DNA from: Gemmatimonadota bacterium
GTDB lineage: Bacteria; Gemmatimonadota; Gemmatimonadetes; Gemmatimonadales; GWC2-71-9
Assembly: GCA_017889745.1 (NCBI GenBank)
Contig: JAGGAG010000025.1
Span: 1-22,431 of the forward strand
Reading direction: 5' to 3'
DNA: 22,431 nucleotides
Shown: piece by piece, positions 14,055 through 22,408 of the stretch
Position numbering within the stretch: the stretch's first letter is position 1
How the letters are laid out: the number at the start of each line of letters is the position of its first letter
The notes under the pieces: generated by a model
Seen by the model: only the letters and a program-made list of their open reading frames with translations
The model's database searches: none
What the model was told of the DNA's origin: nothing
Translations under genes and position numbers: made by a program

Positions 14055-15166
14055 GGTACCTGAGCGAATACCGCGACCCCGAGGTGGCGCGGAGCCTGGT
14101 GCACCAGATCCGCGACACCGCCACGCGGCGCTGGGTCATGATGGAAGTGTGCGGCGGGCAGACGCACACGATCGTCAAGCAGGGGCTGGGCGAGCTGCTG
14201 GGCGACGCGGTGGAGATGATCCACGGACCGGGCTGCCCGGTGTGCGTGACGCCGCTGGAGCAGATCGACAAGGCGCTGGCGCTGGCAGCACGTCCCGACG
14301 TGATCTTCGCCTCCTTCGGCGACATGCTGCGGGTGCCGGGCTCCGACTGCGACCTGCAGCAGGTCCGCGCGCGGGGGGGCGCGGTGCGGGTGGTGTACTC
14401 GCCGCTCGATGCGCTGGCGCTGGCGCAGGCCAACCCGGACAAGGAAGTGGTCTTCTTCGCGGTGGGCTTCGAGACCACGGCGCCGGCCAATGCCATGGCG
14501 GTCTGGCGCGCGCGGGAACTGGGCGTGCCGAACTTCAGCGTGCTGGTGTCCCACGTGACGGTGCCGCCGGCGATGCGAGCCATCCTCGACGCGCCGGACA
14601 ACCGGGTACAGGCGTTCCTGGCGGCCGGGCACGTGTGCACCGTGATGGGCTGGACGGAGTACGAGCCGATCGCGGCGGAGTACCGGGTGCCGATCGTGGT
14701 CACCGGGTTCGAGCCGATCGACATCCTCGAGGGGATCCACTTCGCGGTGCGGCAACTCGAAGACGGCCGGCACGAAGTGGAGAACCAGTACGTGCGCGCG
14801 GTGACGCGCGCGGGCACGGTGCCGGCGCGCAGCCTGGTGGAGCAGGTATTCCGGCTGGCCGACCGGAAGTGGCGCGGCATCGGGGAGATTCCCGGCAGCG
14901 GCCTGGTGCTGCGCGACGAGTTCGCCGCGTTCGACGCGGAAGCGAAGTTCGGCCTGGGCGACGTGACGGTGGAGGAACCGGCCGAGTGCCGCGCGGGCGA
15001 CGTGCTGCGGGGACGGCTCAAGCCGCACCAGTGCCCGGCGTTCGGCAGCCGGTGCACGCCGGAGCACCCGCTCGGCGCCCCCATGGTGTCGTCCGAGGGC
15101 GCGTGCGCGGCGTACTACAACTACGGCAGGTTCCGGGAGATGGAGGTCGTGGGTCGTGGGTCGTGA
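14051..15166 (+). CDS. hypD: Hydrogenase Fe-ligand assembly protein HypD
   Basis: HypD is the [4Fe-4S] scaffold on which Fe(CN)2CO is assembled with HypC (371 aa). Key motifs are EVCGGQTH (Cys34 and His39), GPGCPVCVTP (Cys62, Cys65), VGFETTAPANA and the C-terminal cluster region CPAFGSRCTPEHPLGAPMVSSEGAC. The family normally ends close after the AYYNYGRF segment. Here the last residues VVGRGS are encoded by the heptad repeat array that begins inside the gene at 15145, so the array seems to have shifted the stop codon. The start overlaps the hypC stop by ATGA. Confidence 0.97.
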   Translation: MRYLSEYRDPEVARSLVHQIRDTATRRWVMMEVCGGQTHTIVKQGLGELLGDAVEMIHGPGCPVCVTPLEQIDKALALAARPDVIFASFGDMLRVPGSDCDLQQVRARGGAVRVVYSPLDALALAQANPDKEVVFFAVGFETTAPANAMAVWRARELGVPNFSVLVSHVTVPPAMRAILDAPDNRVQAFLAAGHVCTVMGWTEYEPIAAEYRVPIVVTGFEPIDILEGIHFAVRQLEDGRHEVENQYVRAVTRAGTVPARSLVEQVFRLADRKWRGIGEIPGSGLVLRDEFAAFDAEAKFGLGDVTVEEPAECRAGDVLRGRLKPHQCPAFGSRCTPEHPLGAPMVSSEGACAAYYNYGRFREMEVVGRGS

Positions 15167-15204
15167 GGGAGCCGTGAGTCCAGAGTCGAGGGTCGAGGGT
15201 CAAC
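15145..15204. repeat. Second heptanucleotide array, hypD-hypE junction
   Basis: Three perfect GGTCGTG units (15145-15165) run through the hypD stop codon. After about 11 irregular bases there are four variant heptads (AGTCCAG, AGTCGAG, GGTCGAG, GGTCAAC; 15177-15204) that end two bases before the hypE start. It is the same unit as the array at 5072-5134. The array supplies the last codons of hypD, the gap and the hypE ribosome site. Confidence 0.88.
15195..15199 (+). promoter_or_regulatory. hypE ribosome binding site formed by heptad units
   Basis: GAGGG lies seven bases before the ATG at 15207 and is made from two adjoining GGTCGAG-type heptads. It decides the hypE start: the in-frame GTG at 15174 has its GGGAG only two bases upstream, which is too close. 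Confidence 0.55.
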
Positions 15205-15206
15205 TG

Positions 15207-16262
15207 ATGACGCTTGCTACGTCCGGGCTCACCTGCCCCGCGCCCATCGGGTCGAACGACCGGGTGCAGCTGGGTCACGGCTCGGGCGGGAAGCTGAGCG
15301 CGGCACTGCTGCGCGATCACTTCCTGCCGCGCCTGGGCAATCCCATCCTCGACCAGCTCGGTGATGCGGCGGTCCTGTCGCTCCCGACCGGCGAGATCGC
15401 CGTCTCCACCGACACGTTCGTGGTGCGGCCGCTCGAGTTCCCCGGCGGGAACATCGGCGCGCTCGCGGTGCACGGCACGGTGAATGACCTCGCCATGATG
15501 GGTGCCGAGCCCCGCTACCTGACGCTGGGCGTGGTGCTGGAGGAAGGACTGCCGTTCGAAGTGCTCGACCGGGTGCTTGCGGCGCTGGCGGAAGCGGCGG
15601 CGGGCGCTGGTGTCGCGATCGTCGCGGGTGACACCAAGGTGGTGGAGCGGGGCCGCGCCGACGGCATGTACATCAACACGACGGGCGTGGGCCTGCTGCA
15701 CCCGGTGGTGCGCCCGGCGGCGCACCGGGCCGCGCCCGGCGACGCGGTGCTGGTGAGCGGCGCCATCGGCCGTCACGGCATGGCGGTGATGGCGCTGCGC
15801 GAGGGGCTCGAGTTCGAGACCACCATCACCAGCGACACCGCCTGCCTGTGGCCGCTGGTGCGCGGGCTCCGCGACGCGGTGGGGCCGGAGCTGCGGGTGC
15901 TGCGGGACCCGACGCGCGGCGGACTCGCGAGCGCGCTGAACGAGATCGCGGCCGCCTCGCGCGTCGGCATCGCCCTCGACGAGGCGGCCCTGCCGGTGCC
16001 GACCGACGTGGGCGCCGCCTGCGAGATGCTGGGCCTCGATCCGCTGTACGTGGCCAACGAGGGCGTCCTGGTGGCCATGGTTCCGGCGACACTGGCGGAC
16101 GCGGCGCTCGCCGCGCTGCAGGCGCATCCGCTCGGGGCCGGGAGCCGGCGCATCGGCACCGTGGTATCGCAGCACCCGGGGATGGTGGTGCTGCGGACCG
16201 CCCTGGGCGGCACGCGCGTGGTCGACCTCCTTCCGGGCGACCAGCTGCCCCGGATCTGCTGA
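15207..16262 (+). CDS. hypE: Carbamoyl dehydratase HypE
   Basis: HypE dehydrates the carbamoyl group on its C-terminal Cys to thiocyanate using ATP and passes the cyanide to HypC-HypD. The 351-aa product ends in the canonical PRIC, with Cys351 as acceptor. AIR-synthase-like ATP-binding features are present: GHGSGGKLS near the N-terminus, LGDAAVLSL, STDTFVVRPLEFPGGNIGALAVHGTVNDLAMMGA and DPTRGGLASALNEIA. The ATG at 15207 starts just before the conserved region and has GAGGG at a good distance. The open frame extends to 15156 through the heptad array, but those codons read as repeat. Confidence 0.97.
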   Translation: MTLATSGLTCPAPIGSNDRVQLGHGSGGKLSAALLRDHFLPRLGNPILDQLGDAAVLSLPTGEIAVSTDTFVVRPLEFPGGNIGALAVHGTVNDLAMMGAEPRYLTLGVVLEEGLPFEVLDRVLAALAEAAAGAGVAIVAGDTKVVERGRADGMYINTTGVGLLHPVVRPAAHRAAPGDAVLVSGAIGRHGMAVMALREGLEFETTITSDTACLWPLVRGLRDAVGPELRVLRDPTRGGLASALNEIAAASRVGIALDEAALPVPTDVGAACEMLGLDPLYVANEGVLVAMVPATLADAALAALQAHPLGAGSRRIGTVVSQHPGMVVLRTALGGTRVVDLLPGDQLPRIC

Positions 16263-16277
16263 ACCGAAAGGCGAAAC

Positions 16278-16997
16278 GTGGACCCCTGGCTGACCCTGGG
16301 AACCGCATCGGCGCTCGGGCTGCTGCACGCCCTCGAGCTCGACCACATGGTGGCGGTGAGCGCCTTCGTGGCGCAACGACCGTCGCCGCGCGCGGCAGCG
16401 GGCTTCGGCGCGCGCTGGGGCATCGGGCACTCCGCGGCGGTGCTGCTCGCCGGCGGCGCGCTGCTGGCGAGCGGTCTGCGGCTGCCGGCACGATTCGACG
16501 TGTACGGCGAGGCGGCGGTGGGGGTCATGCTCATCGCGGTCGGCGCGTGGGCGTTCGTGTCGGCGCGCCGGATGCACCTCCACCCGCCCCCGGAACACGG
16601 CGACCACGCGCACCTGCACATGCACCACGACCATGACCAGCCGCACACCCACACGCACGCGCATCCGCATCCGCACACCCACCCGCACGACGACGGGCAC
16701 GAGCTCGGCAAGGGCATCACGGTGGTGGGCCTGATGCACGGCCTGGCCGGTACCAGCGGCGTGGTGGTGCTCGTGCCGGTGACGCTGATGCACAGCACCG
16801 CGTTCGGACTGGGCTACCTGGCCGCGTTCGGGGTCGGCGTGACGGTGGCGATGAGCTGTTACGCGATGGTGGCGGCGACGGCGATCCGGGGTGCCACCCG
16901 GCGGTCACTCGAGCGGGCCCGGCAGCTCGCCATGGGCGTCGGCGTGGCCGGGGCCGTGGTGGGGCTGTGGTGGGTGGTGCGCGCAGCGCAGAGCTGA
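16278..16997 (+). CDS. Nickel permease (NiCoT/HupE/NicO-like), His-rich loop
   Basis: This is an inner-membrane nickel importer, probably supplying the hydrogenase (239 aa). The NiCoT hallmark HX4DH is present as HALELDH (His17, Asp22, His23) in the first helix. About six helices are predicted: near 8-30, 48-66, 78-97, then 144-165, 172-200 and 215-235. The loop between helices 3 and 4 (residues 100-141) has 18 His in 42 residues, a metal buffer or sensor. The GTG at 16278 has AAAGG upstream and follows hypE by 15 bp, making it the last gene of the operon. Sulfite-exporter/UreH-like proteins share this fold, but the HX4DH motif, the His loop and the location favour nickel. Confidence 0.85.
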   Translation: MDPWLTLGTASALGLLHALELDHMVAVSAFVAQRPSPRAAAGFGARWGIGHSAAVLLAGGALLASGLRLPARFDVYGEAAVGVMLIAVGAWAFVSARRMHLHPPPEHGDHAHLHMHHDHDQPHTHTHAHPHPHTHPHDDGHELGKGITVVGLMHGLAGTSGVVVLVPVTLMHSTAFGLGYLAAFGVGVTVAMSCYAMVAATAIRGATRRSLERARQLAMGVGVAGAVVGLWWVVRAAQS

Positions 16998-17003
16998 TCC
17001 CCA

Positions 17004-17031
17004 TACCTCATGGCACCACAGCCATGAGGTA
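17004..17031. terminator. Hairpin between nickel permease and VIT1 genes
   Basis: TACCTCATGGC (17004-17014) and GCCATGAGGTA (17021-17031) form a perfect 11-bp stem with loop ACCACA, in the 44-bp gap between two convergent genes. The downstream T content is low (ATCCTCTCCCTT). It probably ends the hydrogenase operon and may serve both strands. Confidence 0.6.
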
Positions 17032-17041
17032 ATCCTCTCCC

Positions 17042-17728
17042 TTACATCACCGCCCCGAAGAGGCGCCCGATCAGGGCGGTGACGCCCATGGCGACCACGC
17101 CCCAGAACGCGACTCGCAGCGCCCCCCTGCCGCGGGAGGCGCCGCCGACGCGCGCCGCCACGCTACCGAGCACGAGCAGCAGCACGAGGGTGCTGCCCAC
17201 GATGCCCCACTGGAGGAACGCCCCGGGGAGCAGCGCCGCGAGGATCACCGGAAGCGCCGCGCCGACCGCGAAGGAGGCGGCCGAGGCGAGCGCCGCCTGG
17301 ATCGGGCGTGCCCGGGTGATCTCGTTGATGCCGAGTTCGTCACGCGCGTGGGCGGCGAGGGCATCGCCGGCCATGAGCTGGTCGGCCACCTGCCCGGCCA
17401 GTTCCGGCGTCAGTCCCCGCTTGACGTAGATCCCGGCCAGCTCGGCGCGTTCCGCCTCGGGCTCGGTGGCGAGTTCGCCCCGCTCGCGGGCAATGTCGGC
17501 CTCCTCGGTGTCGGCCTGGGAGCTGACGGAGACGTACTCGCCGGCCGCCATGGAGAGCGCGCCGGAGGCCAGGCCGGCGACCCCGGCGATGAGGATCGCG
17601 GCACGGGACGACTGGGCCGACGCGACGCCGATGACGAGACTGCTGGTGGAGATGAGCCCGTCGTTGGCGCCGAGCACGGCGGCGCGGAGCCACCCGATGT
17701 GCTCACTGCGATGTCCTTCAGTGTGCAT
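17042..17728 (-). CDS. VIT1/CCC1 family Fe/Mn transporter
   Basis: The 228-aa membrane protein is of the vacuolar-iron-transporter family, which exports or sequesters Fe2+ and Mn2+. The N-terminal part, HIGWLRAAVLGANDGLISTSS and GALSMAAGEYVSVSSQADTE, is the family signature and includes the GAxDG and MxxGEYxS metal-path residues. A charged cytoplasmic helix region with many Glu (about 73-125: ADTEEADIARERGELA and onward) matches the metal-binding domain, and three C-terminal helices follow (about 143-165, 171-190, 205-225). The ATG at 17728 has AGGAGG upstream and overlaps the end of the MscS-family gene by 11 bp, so the two are translated together. Confidence 0.93.
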   Translation of the reverse strand: MHTEGHRSEHIGWLRAAVLGANDGLISTSSLVIGVASAQSSRAAILIAGVAGLASGALSMAAGEYVSVSSQADTEEADIARERGELATEPEAERAELAGIYVKRGLTPELAGQVADQLMAGDALAAHARDELGINEITRARPIQAALASAASFAVGAALPVILAALLPGAFLQWGIVGSTLVLLLVLGSVAARVGGASRGRGALRVAFWGVVAMGVTALIGRLFGAVM

Positions 17729-20153
17729 CCCCGTCCTCCTGCTGAAGGTGCTTCAGGGCACCCGGGTCGGCGCTCTTCAGGTGCACGTCGCGCTGCGGGA
17801 AAGGAATCTCGATGCCGGACTCGCGCAGCGCGCCGTGCACGCTGACCGCAATGTCACTGCGCACGATGATCCAGTCGTTCGAGTCGGTCCATGCGCGGAC
17901 GACGAAGTCGAGCGAGTTCGCGCCGAACCCGGTGAAGAGCGCGAAGGCGGCGGGGTTGCCAAGCACCTCGGGATGCGCCTGGGCCACGTCGGCGAGCAGG
18001 CCGATGACGCGAGCCGGATCATTGCCGTAGGCCACACCCACCGTCACCTCGATGCGCCGACGGGTGCCGGTGCGGGTCCAGTTGATGACGTCCTGGGTGA
18101 TCAGCTCCGAATTGGGGACGATCACTTCCGCGCCCTCGAAGGTGCGGATGACGCTCGCGCGGATACCGATCTCGCGGATCTCGCCGGTATTGAGGCCCAC
18201 CTGCACGGTGTCGCCCACGCTGACCGGGCGCTCTACCGCGAGCAGCAGGCCCGATACGAAGTTGTTCACGATGTTCTGCATGCCGAACCCGATGCCGACG
18301 CCGAGCGCACCACCCAGAATGGCGAAGCGGCTCAGCTCGACCCCGGTGGCGGCGAGCGCAGTCAGGAAGGCCACGGCGATGAGCAAGTAGCGGACGAGGG
18401 ATCCCACCGTCACCGGCACGCCCCGGCGGACGTTCATGCGGCCGAGCACGTCCAGCTCGAGCACACCGGACACGAGGCGCGCGATCAGGACGCCGGCCCA
18501 GAGCACGAGGACAAAGAGCACGACGGTGCCCAGTGACAGCGCGGCCTCACCGATGCGGATCGGCGTGCCAAAGACGCCGGTGAACCAACTCGCCAGCGGA
18601 CCCCAGAGGTAGAACGACTGCAGGGACAGGGAGAGCCAGAGCAGCCCGGCAAGGAGGTGCAGCACCCTGCCGCAGACGCGGAGTACCCGATCACCGCGGT
18701 CGCGCAGGTAGCGCGAATAGGCGGCACCCTTGCGGACGACCTGGGAGAGGAGCACCTCGGCGATCTGCGTGGCTGCCGCGAACAGGATCGCGAGGTAGAG
18801 GGTGAGCGCGATGCCGGCGTTCACGGCGTCGGCCAGGGTCACATTGCCGATGATGTTCGCGACCACGGCGACCGCGCCGCAGGCCAGGAGCGCCCAGCCA
18901 ACATGCTGAAGCGTGCGGCGCCACTGCGGCTCCTTCCGTTTGAGGACTCCCGCGGGGCGCAGTCCCTGCCACAGCAGCACCACCGCCAGGAGCGACACCC
19001 CGAGCAGCACCATGCGGTAGGGCAACGTCCCCATCAAGAGCGCCGAGAGCGAGCGCTGCAGGACGAAGAGGCCAACCGCCAGCCGGGCCGCGGTCACGAG
19101 GTCGGCGGGGACGAGTGTGGGGATGAGCAGCAGCAACGGCACCGCGGCGCCGATGAGGCCCACGTCGTACACCGGGAGCGGGGCGAGCGGATAGACGAGG
19201 AGCGTGGCCGTGATGCCGAGCAGCGCGACCGCCGCCACGGGATGCCGGAGGACGTCGTAGTAGGGGCCGGTGGGCACCTCGTGCTCCGCGGTGCGCTGCA
19301 GGTCGTGCCGGTGGCGCAGCGCGAGCAGGACCGCCAGCAGCGTCAGCAACACCTGGGCGATGAGCATGGTCCGGGTTCGGGACATGAACCAGCGAAGTTC
19401 CTGCAGGAGGTGCGAACGGGTCTCCCGGCCGACACCGGAGGCCCCGTACATGAGCGGGCTCTTCCAGAGAGGCGGACTGTCGCGGCGCAGCAGGTTCTGG
19501 CGCGCCTCGGCACGGGCGGTGGCGACGGATTGCAGCTCGGTGAAGATGCGGCCGTTGGCATCGGAGAGCCCGAGTTCCGCCGCGAGAATCTCCCCATTCC
19601 GCACGGCCAGGACACTGTCCACTTCGCCGAGCCGGGCCACAACGTTCTCGGCGCGCTGGCGCAGGGCGGGCGTGTAGGCGACGGTGTCGGTATCCGCGAG
19701 GGTTGTCCGCCATACCACGAGTTCGCGGCGCACCTGCCGCCGGGCGGAGTCCACCTGGGCCGCTGCCTGCCGCAGCTCGCGCCGCCAGTCGCGGACCATC
19801 CGGTCGCGCGCCGACCACATGAGGCCGATGTCGGTCAGGCCGCGGCGGGTCAGGACCCCCTGCTCCGCGAGGGACGCCACGGGCTCGTCCTGCTCCAGCG
19901 AATCGAGCAGGGCTTGAACACCTGTCAGCACCGCCTGCGTCCCGGCGCTCGGGCTCGTGGGAACCTCGGCGGGCGGGATGGGGGTCACCACGGTATCGGC
20001 GGCCCGCGGGCGGGCCGCGGTGTCCGCCTGCGGCAGGACGGAGTTGAGGACACGTGACGCGGCGGACTTCGGGCCGGGCGCCTGTGCGGCCGCCGGCAGC
20101 GCAGCAAAGGCGAGCACGAGCGCAGCGAGGGCGCACCGCTGCCGGGGAGTCAT
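17718..20153 (-). CDS. Large MscS-family mechanosensitive channel
   Basis: This is an inner-membrane channel protein of 811 aa. A signal peptide is at 1-24 (cut after AAAQ). A periplasmic, partly coiled-coil domain follows to about residue 220, then a long array of hydrophobic helices from about 235 to 570. The MscS core is near 575-760: pore helix LGVGIGFGMQNIVNNFVSGL (about 610-630), then the beta domain VERPVSVGDTVQVG, GEIREIGIRASVIRTFEGAEVIVPNSELI and NWTR. The C-terminal domain has the usual alpha-beta pattern. It belongs to the large, MscK- or YbiO-like members. The ATG at 20153 gives a proper signal peptide and lies 19 bp after the TAXI gene; the frame open to 20288 would overlap that gene. 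Confidence 0.93.
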   Translation of the reverse strand: MTPRQRCALAALVLAFAALPAAAQAPGPKSAASRVLNSVLPQADTAARPRAADTVVTPIPPAEVPTSPSAGTQAVLTGVQALLDSLEQDEPVASLAEQGVLTRRGLTDIGLMWSARDRMVRDWRRELRQAAAQVDSARRQVRRELVVWRTTLADTDTVAYTPALRQRAENVVARLGEVDSVLAVRNGEILAAELGLSDANGRIFTELQSVATARAEARQNLLRRDSPPLWKSPLMYGASGVGRETRSHLLQELRWFMSRTRTMLIAQVLLTLLAVLLALRHRHDLQRTAEHEVPTGPYYDVLRHPVAAVALLGITATLLVYPLAPLPVYDVGLIGAAVPLLLLIPTLVPADLVTAARLAVGLFVLQRSLSALLMGTLPYRMVLLGVSLLAVVLLWQGLRPAGVLKRKEPQWRRTLQHVGWALLACGAVAVVANIIGNVTLADAVNAGIALTLYLAILFAAATQIAEVLLSQVVRKGAAYSRYLRDRGDRVLRVCGRVLHLLAGLLWLSLSLQSFYLWGPLASWFTGVFGTPIRIGEAALSLGTVVLFVLVLWAGVLIARLVSGVLELDVLGRMNVRRGVPVTVGSLVRYLLIAVAFLTALAATGVELSRFAILGGALGVGIGFGMQNIVNNFVSGLLLAVERPVSVGDTVQVGLNTGEIREIGIRASVIRTFEGAEVIVPNSELITQDVINWTRTGTRRRIEVTVGVAYGNDPARVIGLLADVAQAHPEVLGNPAAFALFTGFGANSLDFVVRAWTDSNDWIIVRSDIAVSVHGALRESGIEIPFPQRDVHLKSADPGALKHLQQEDGDAH

Positions 20154-20172
20154 CGCGAAAAGGTACCCGGAA

Positions 20173-21480
20173 TCACCGCGGCGCCTGCGCGCGTGCCAGC
20201 CGGTCGCGGATGAGCTGGATGTGCTGCCGCAGCGTGTAGACCATCGGGGCAAACCCCATGGTGGTCTGCACCCGGGCGGCGCGGACATCGAGGGCGTCGA
20301 GCCGCGCGAGCACCTCGGCCGACGAACCCGCCTGCCCTTCCGCCATCTCGAGTTCGAGCAGCTTGAGGTCCCCGTACACCCGGCTCACGCGGCGGTGCAT
20401 GACCGACGAATAGAGCGCCGGCGCGCCGCGCAGCAACGGATAGGCGAGCCCGAATACCGGAATCAGGAGGACACCGATCTGCGTCAGCACCGCGGCCACC
20501 CAGAAGGGCAGGTGCCGCTGCAGGAACGGTGTGCCCGACTTGTAGTACGACCGCGCCGCGCGGCTGAGCGGCAGGTCGCCGGGTTCCGCGGCCGGGAAGT
20601 GTCCTGCCGCTTCGAACAAGCCCGCACGACCGTGCACCTCGGCCGCCGACTCGAGCAGCAGGTACTGCAGGGCGGAGTGGAGCGAGCTTCGCGCGGCGAG
20701 GCTCACCGTGGGCGCCACCAGCTGCACATCTGCCGGCGGGATGTTGCGGGCCAGGTCGGCCACCCCTTCGGGCAGCACCAGCCGGGTGAGCTCGGGATGC
20801 CGCGCCACCCGCGCATCGGCGCGGAGGAAGCCTGCGAGCTGGATGCCGTCAGCAAGGATCAGCCGCTTCAGCACCGGCGCCTCCCACGCCGAGACGATGG
20901 CCGCCATGTCCGCTTTCCCCTCGAGGAGGGAGTCGGCGGCGGCGTCCGGCTCCAGCATCATGATCCGGACGGAGTCGAAGTTCACGCCACCCTCGGCGAG
21001 CAGGCGGCGCGAGAGATCGGCTGGGTTGTCCCCCTCGGGACCCAGCGCGATGCGAAATCCCGCCGGCCACGCCTGGCCCGGCAGGGGCATCCGGCCGCGA
21101 TGGAAGACCCAGATAGGGCGGTAGTAGACGGTCCCGAGCGACACGAGTTCAGGCGAGTCTTCGGGGCTGGTGGTGCCACCCTCGAGCAGGGCGACATCCA
21201 CGCCGCTGCTGGGGTCCTGAAGGCGGGCGAGGTTCTCGAGCATTCCACGGGTGGCGACGACGTCGAGCACCACGCCTTCCCGGCCGACGATTTCGCGGTA
21301 GCGCTGGGCAAACCAGTAGGCGGAACTGCCGAGCGGCCCGGCGGCCATCACCAGCCGGCGCTGCGGGGGATGGAACAGGCGAACGCCCAGCACGAGCGTG
21401 CCAAGAAGGGCGAGGACACCCAGGAACCACAGCAAGCGCGGGCGCCTGAACGCGCGTGGCGCCAACGGCTTTTGCTCCAC
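20173..21480 (-). CDS. Membrane-anchored TAXI-type solute receptor
   Basis: The 435-aa protein has an N-terminal helix (about 16-36), a periplasmic TAXI-type (TRAP-associated) binding domain at about 43-300, a second membrane helix (about 322-345) and a C-terminal helical region of about 85 residues with coiled-coil character (VYGDLKLLELEMAEGQ and onward). The binding domain start, RLVMAAGPLGSSAYWFAQRYREI, matches the TAXI family, as does the DVALLEGG segment. Standard TAXI receptors are secreted and work with TRAP permeases. No TRAP permease is present here, so a sensory or regulatory role is possible. The start is GTG at 21480 with GGAGG nine bases upstream. It leads an operon with the MscS-family channel and the VIT1 gene. 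Confidence 0.85.
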   Translation of the reverse strand: MEQKPLAPRAFRRPRLLWFLGVLALLGTLVLGVRLFHPPQRRLVMAAGPLGSSAYWFAQRYREIVGREGVVLDVVATRGMLENLARLQDPSSGVDVALLEGGTTSPEDSPELVSLGTVYYRPIWVFHRGRMPLPGQAWPAGFRIALGPEGDNPADLSRRLLAEGGVNFDSVRIMMLEPDAAADSLLEGKADMAAIVSAWEAPVLKRLILADGIQLAGFLRADARVARHPELTRLVLPEGVADLARNIPPADVQLVAPTVSLAARSSLHSALQYLLLESAAEVHGRAGLFEAAGHFPAAEPGDLPLSRAARSYYKSGTPFLQRHLPFWVAAVLTQIGVLLIPVFGLAYPLLRGAPALYSSVMHRRVSRVYGDLKLLELEMAEGQAGSSAEVLARLDALDVRAARVQTTMGFAPMVYTLRQHIQLIRDRLARAQAPR

Positions 21481-21522
21481 GATTACCAGCCTCCGATGGA
21501 CAACCCGAACAACTCAACTGCA

Positions 21523-21550
21523 AGGGCGGATCCCGGCCAGGACCCGCCCT
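21523..21550 (-). terminator. Hairpin after the SYLF gene
   Basis: An 11-bp stem with one mismatch (AGGGCGGATCC with GGACCCGCCCT, loop CGGCCA) lies 21 bp after the SYLF stop codon. Reading leftward it is followed by TGCAGTTGAGTTGTT, moderately T-rich. It is probably a weak or partial terminator between the SYLF gene and the TAXI operon. Confidence 0.45.
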
Positions 21551-21571
21551 GCAGCACAGCGACAGTGGGCC

Positions 21572-22315
21572 TCAGCGCGTGCCGCCGATACGCTTATTGA
21601 GCGCGTCGGTGAACGGCTTCACGATTGCGGGCGTATCCTTGGCGTCGGCGAGGGTCTTCATCAAGTAGGCCACGTCGGGCGACTTGTCGTCCTTGGTGGG
21701 CACCGACGCCGCGGGGTAGGCAGAGCGGTTGCCCTTGTCGTCGACCTTGACGCTGCTGCCGGCGAGGGACACCCCGGCGAAGAGCCCGGCACCCTTGGTG
21801 GAATAAGAGTAGATCGACGAGCCCTTCTTGAAGTCGGTGTTGGCGCCGATGGTGCTGCCGACGGGGCCGGCGGCCACGGACGCCTGTCCGCCTATCTCGA
21901 AGTTGGACCCGGCGATCAGCTGCGGCGCGTCATCGTGGGTGAAGATGAGTGCCACGTCCGTGGCCGAGCCGCCGATCTGGAAACCGACCGAGCCGGCCTT
22001 GAGGGATATGTAGGTCGGGAGGCTCCATCCGCTGCCGACGCGACAGGAAGCGAGGCCGTACCCGACCTGGCCGCCCACCACGACGGCGGCCGTCTTCACG
22101 CTGGGAATGATCGCCATACAGACGGCGCTGCGCAGGAGCTTGTTGGGCGGCGCATTCTTGGGATCGGAGACGAGGTTGGCCAGGACGTGCGCGGCGGACT
22201 TGGCGCGATCTTCGAGCTTATCCTCCTTCTTGTCATCCTGGGCGGAGACCGTGGTCGCCAACGCGGCGAGGGCAATGGTGCTGCAGGCAAGCGGGATGAA
22301 GCGACGAGCGAACAT
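21572..22315 (-). CDS. Secreted SYLF (Ysc84-like) domain protein
   Basis: The 247-aa product has a signal peptide (MFARRFIPLACSTIALAALATTVSAQ, cut after about residue 26) and a SYLF domain over the remainder. Family features are AVCMAIIPSVKTAAVVVGGQVGYGLASCR, the WSLPTYISLKAGSVGFQIGGSATDVALIF stretch and AAGPVGSTIGANTDFKKGSSIYSYSTKGAGLFAGVSLAGSSVKVD. SYLF proteins bind lipids (phosphoinositides in eukaryotes); bacterial members are periplasmic with an unclear role. The ATG at 22315 follows GGAGAT and gives the signal peptide directly at the N-terminus. An in-frame ATG at 22381 lies inside the likely promoter and is rejected. The gene is probably monocistronic. Confidence 0.92.
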   Translation of the reverse strand: MFARRFIPLACSTIALAALATTVSAQDDKKEDKLEDRAKSAAHVLANLVSDPKNAPPNKLLRSAVCMAIIPSVKTAAVVVGGQVGYGLASCRVGSGWSLPTYISLKAGSVGFQIGGSATDVALIFTHDDAPQLIAGSNFEIGGQASVAAGPVGSTIGANTDFKKGSSIYSYSTKGAGLFAGVSLAGSSVKVDDKGNRSAYPAASVPTKDDKSPDVAYLMKTLADAKDTPAIVKPFTDALNKRIGGTR

Positions 22316-22379
22316 GGCAGATGATCTCCGGAAATGGTGAAGCGGGCATCCAGGGCGGACCGTGCGCCCCTGATGCGAC

Positions 22380-22408
22380 AATCTACACTTTCGCCGGCCA
22401 AGCGTGAA
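22380..22408 (-). promoter_or_regulatory. Putative sigma70-type promoter of the SYLF gene
   Basis: Reading leftward, TTCACG (22408-22403) and TAGATT (22385-22380) are separated by 17 bp; each matches 4 of 6 consensus bases. The -10 lies about 65 bp upstream of the SYLF start codon in an otherwise gene-free, lower-GC stretch. This is pattern evidence only. Confidence 0.35.

Noticed and set aside
15156..15206. Longer HypE start through the heptad array
   Set aside because: The added residues are translated repeat, absent from the HypE family, and the ATG at 15207 has the better-spaced ribosome site.
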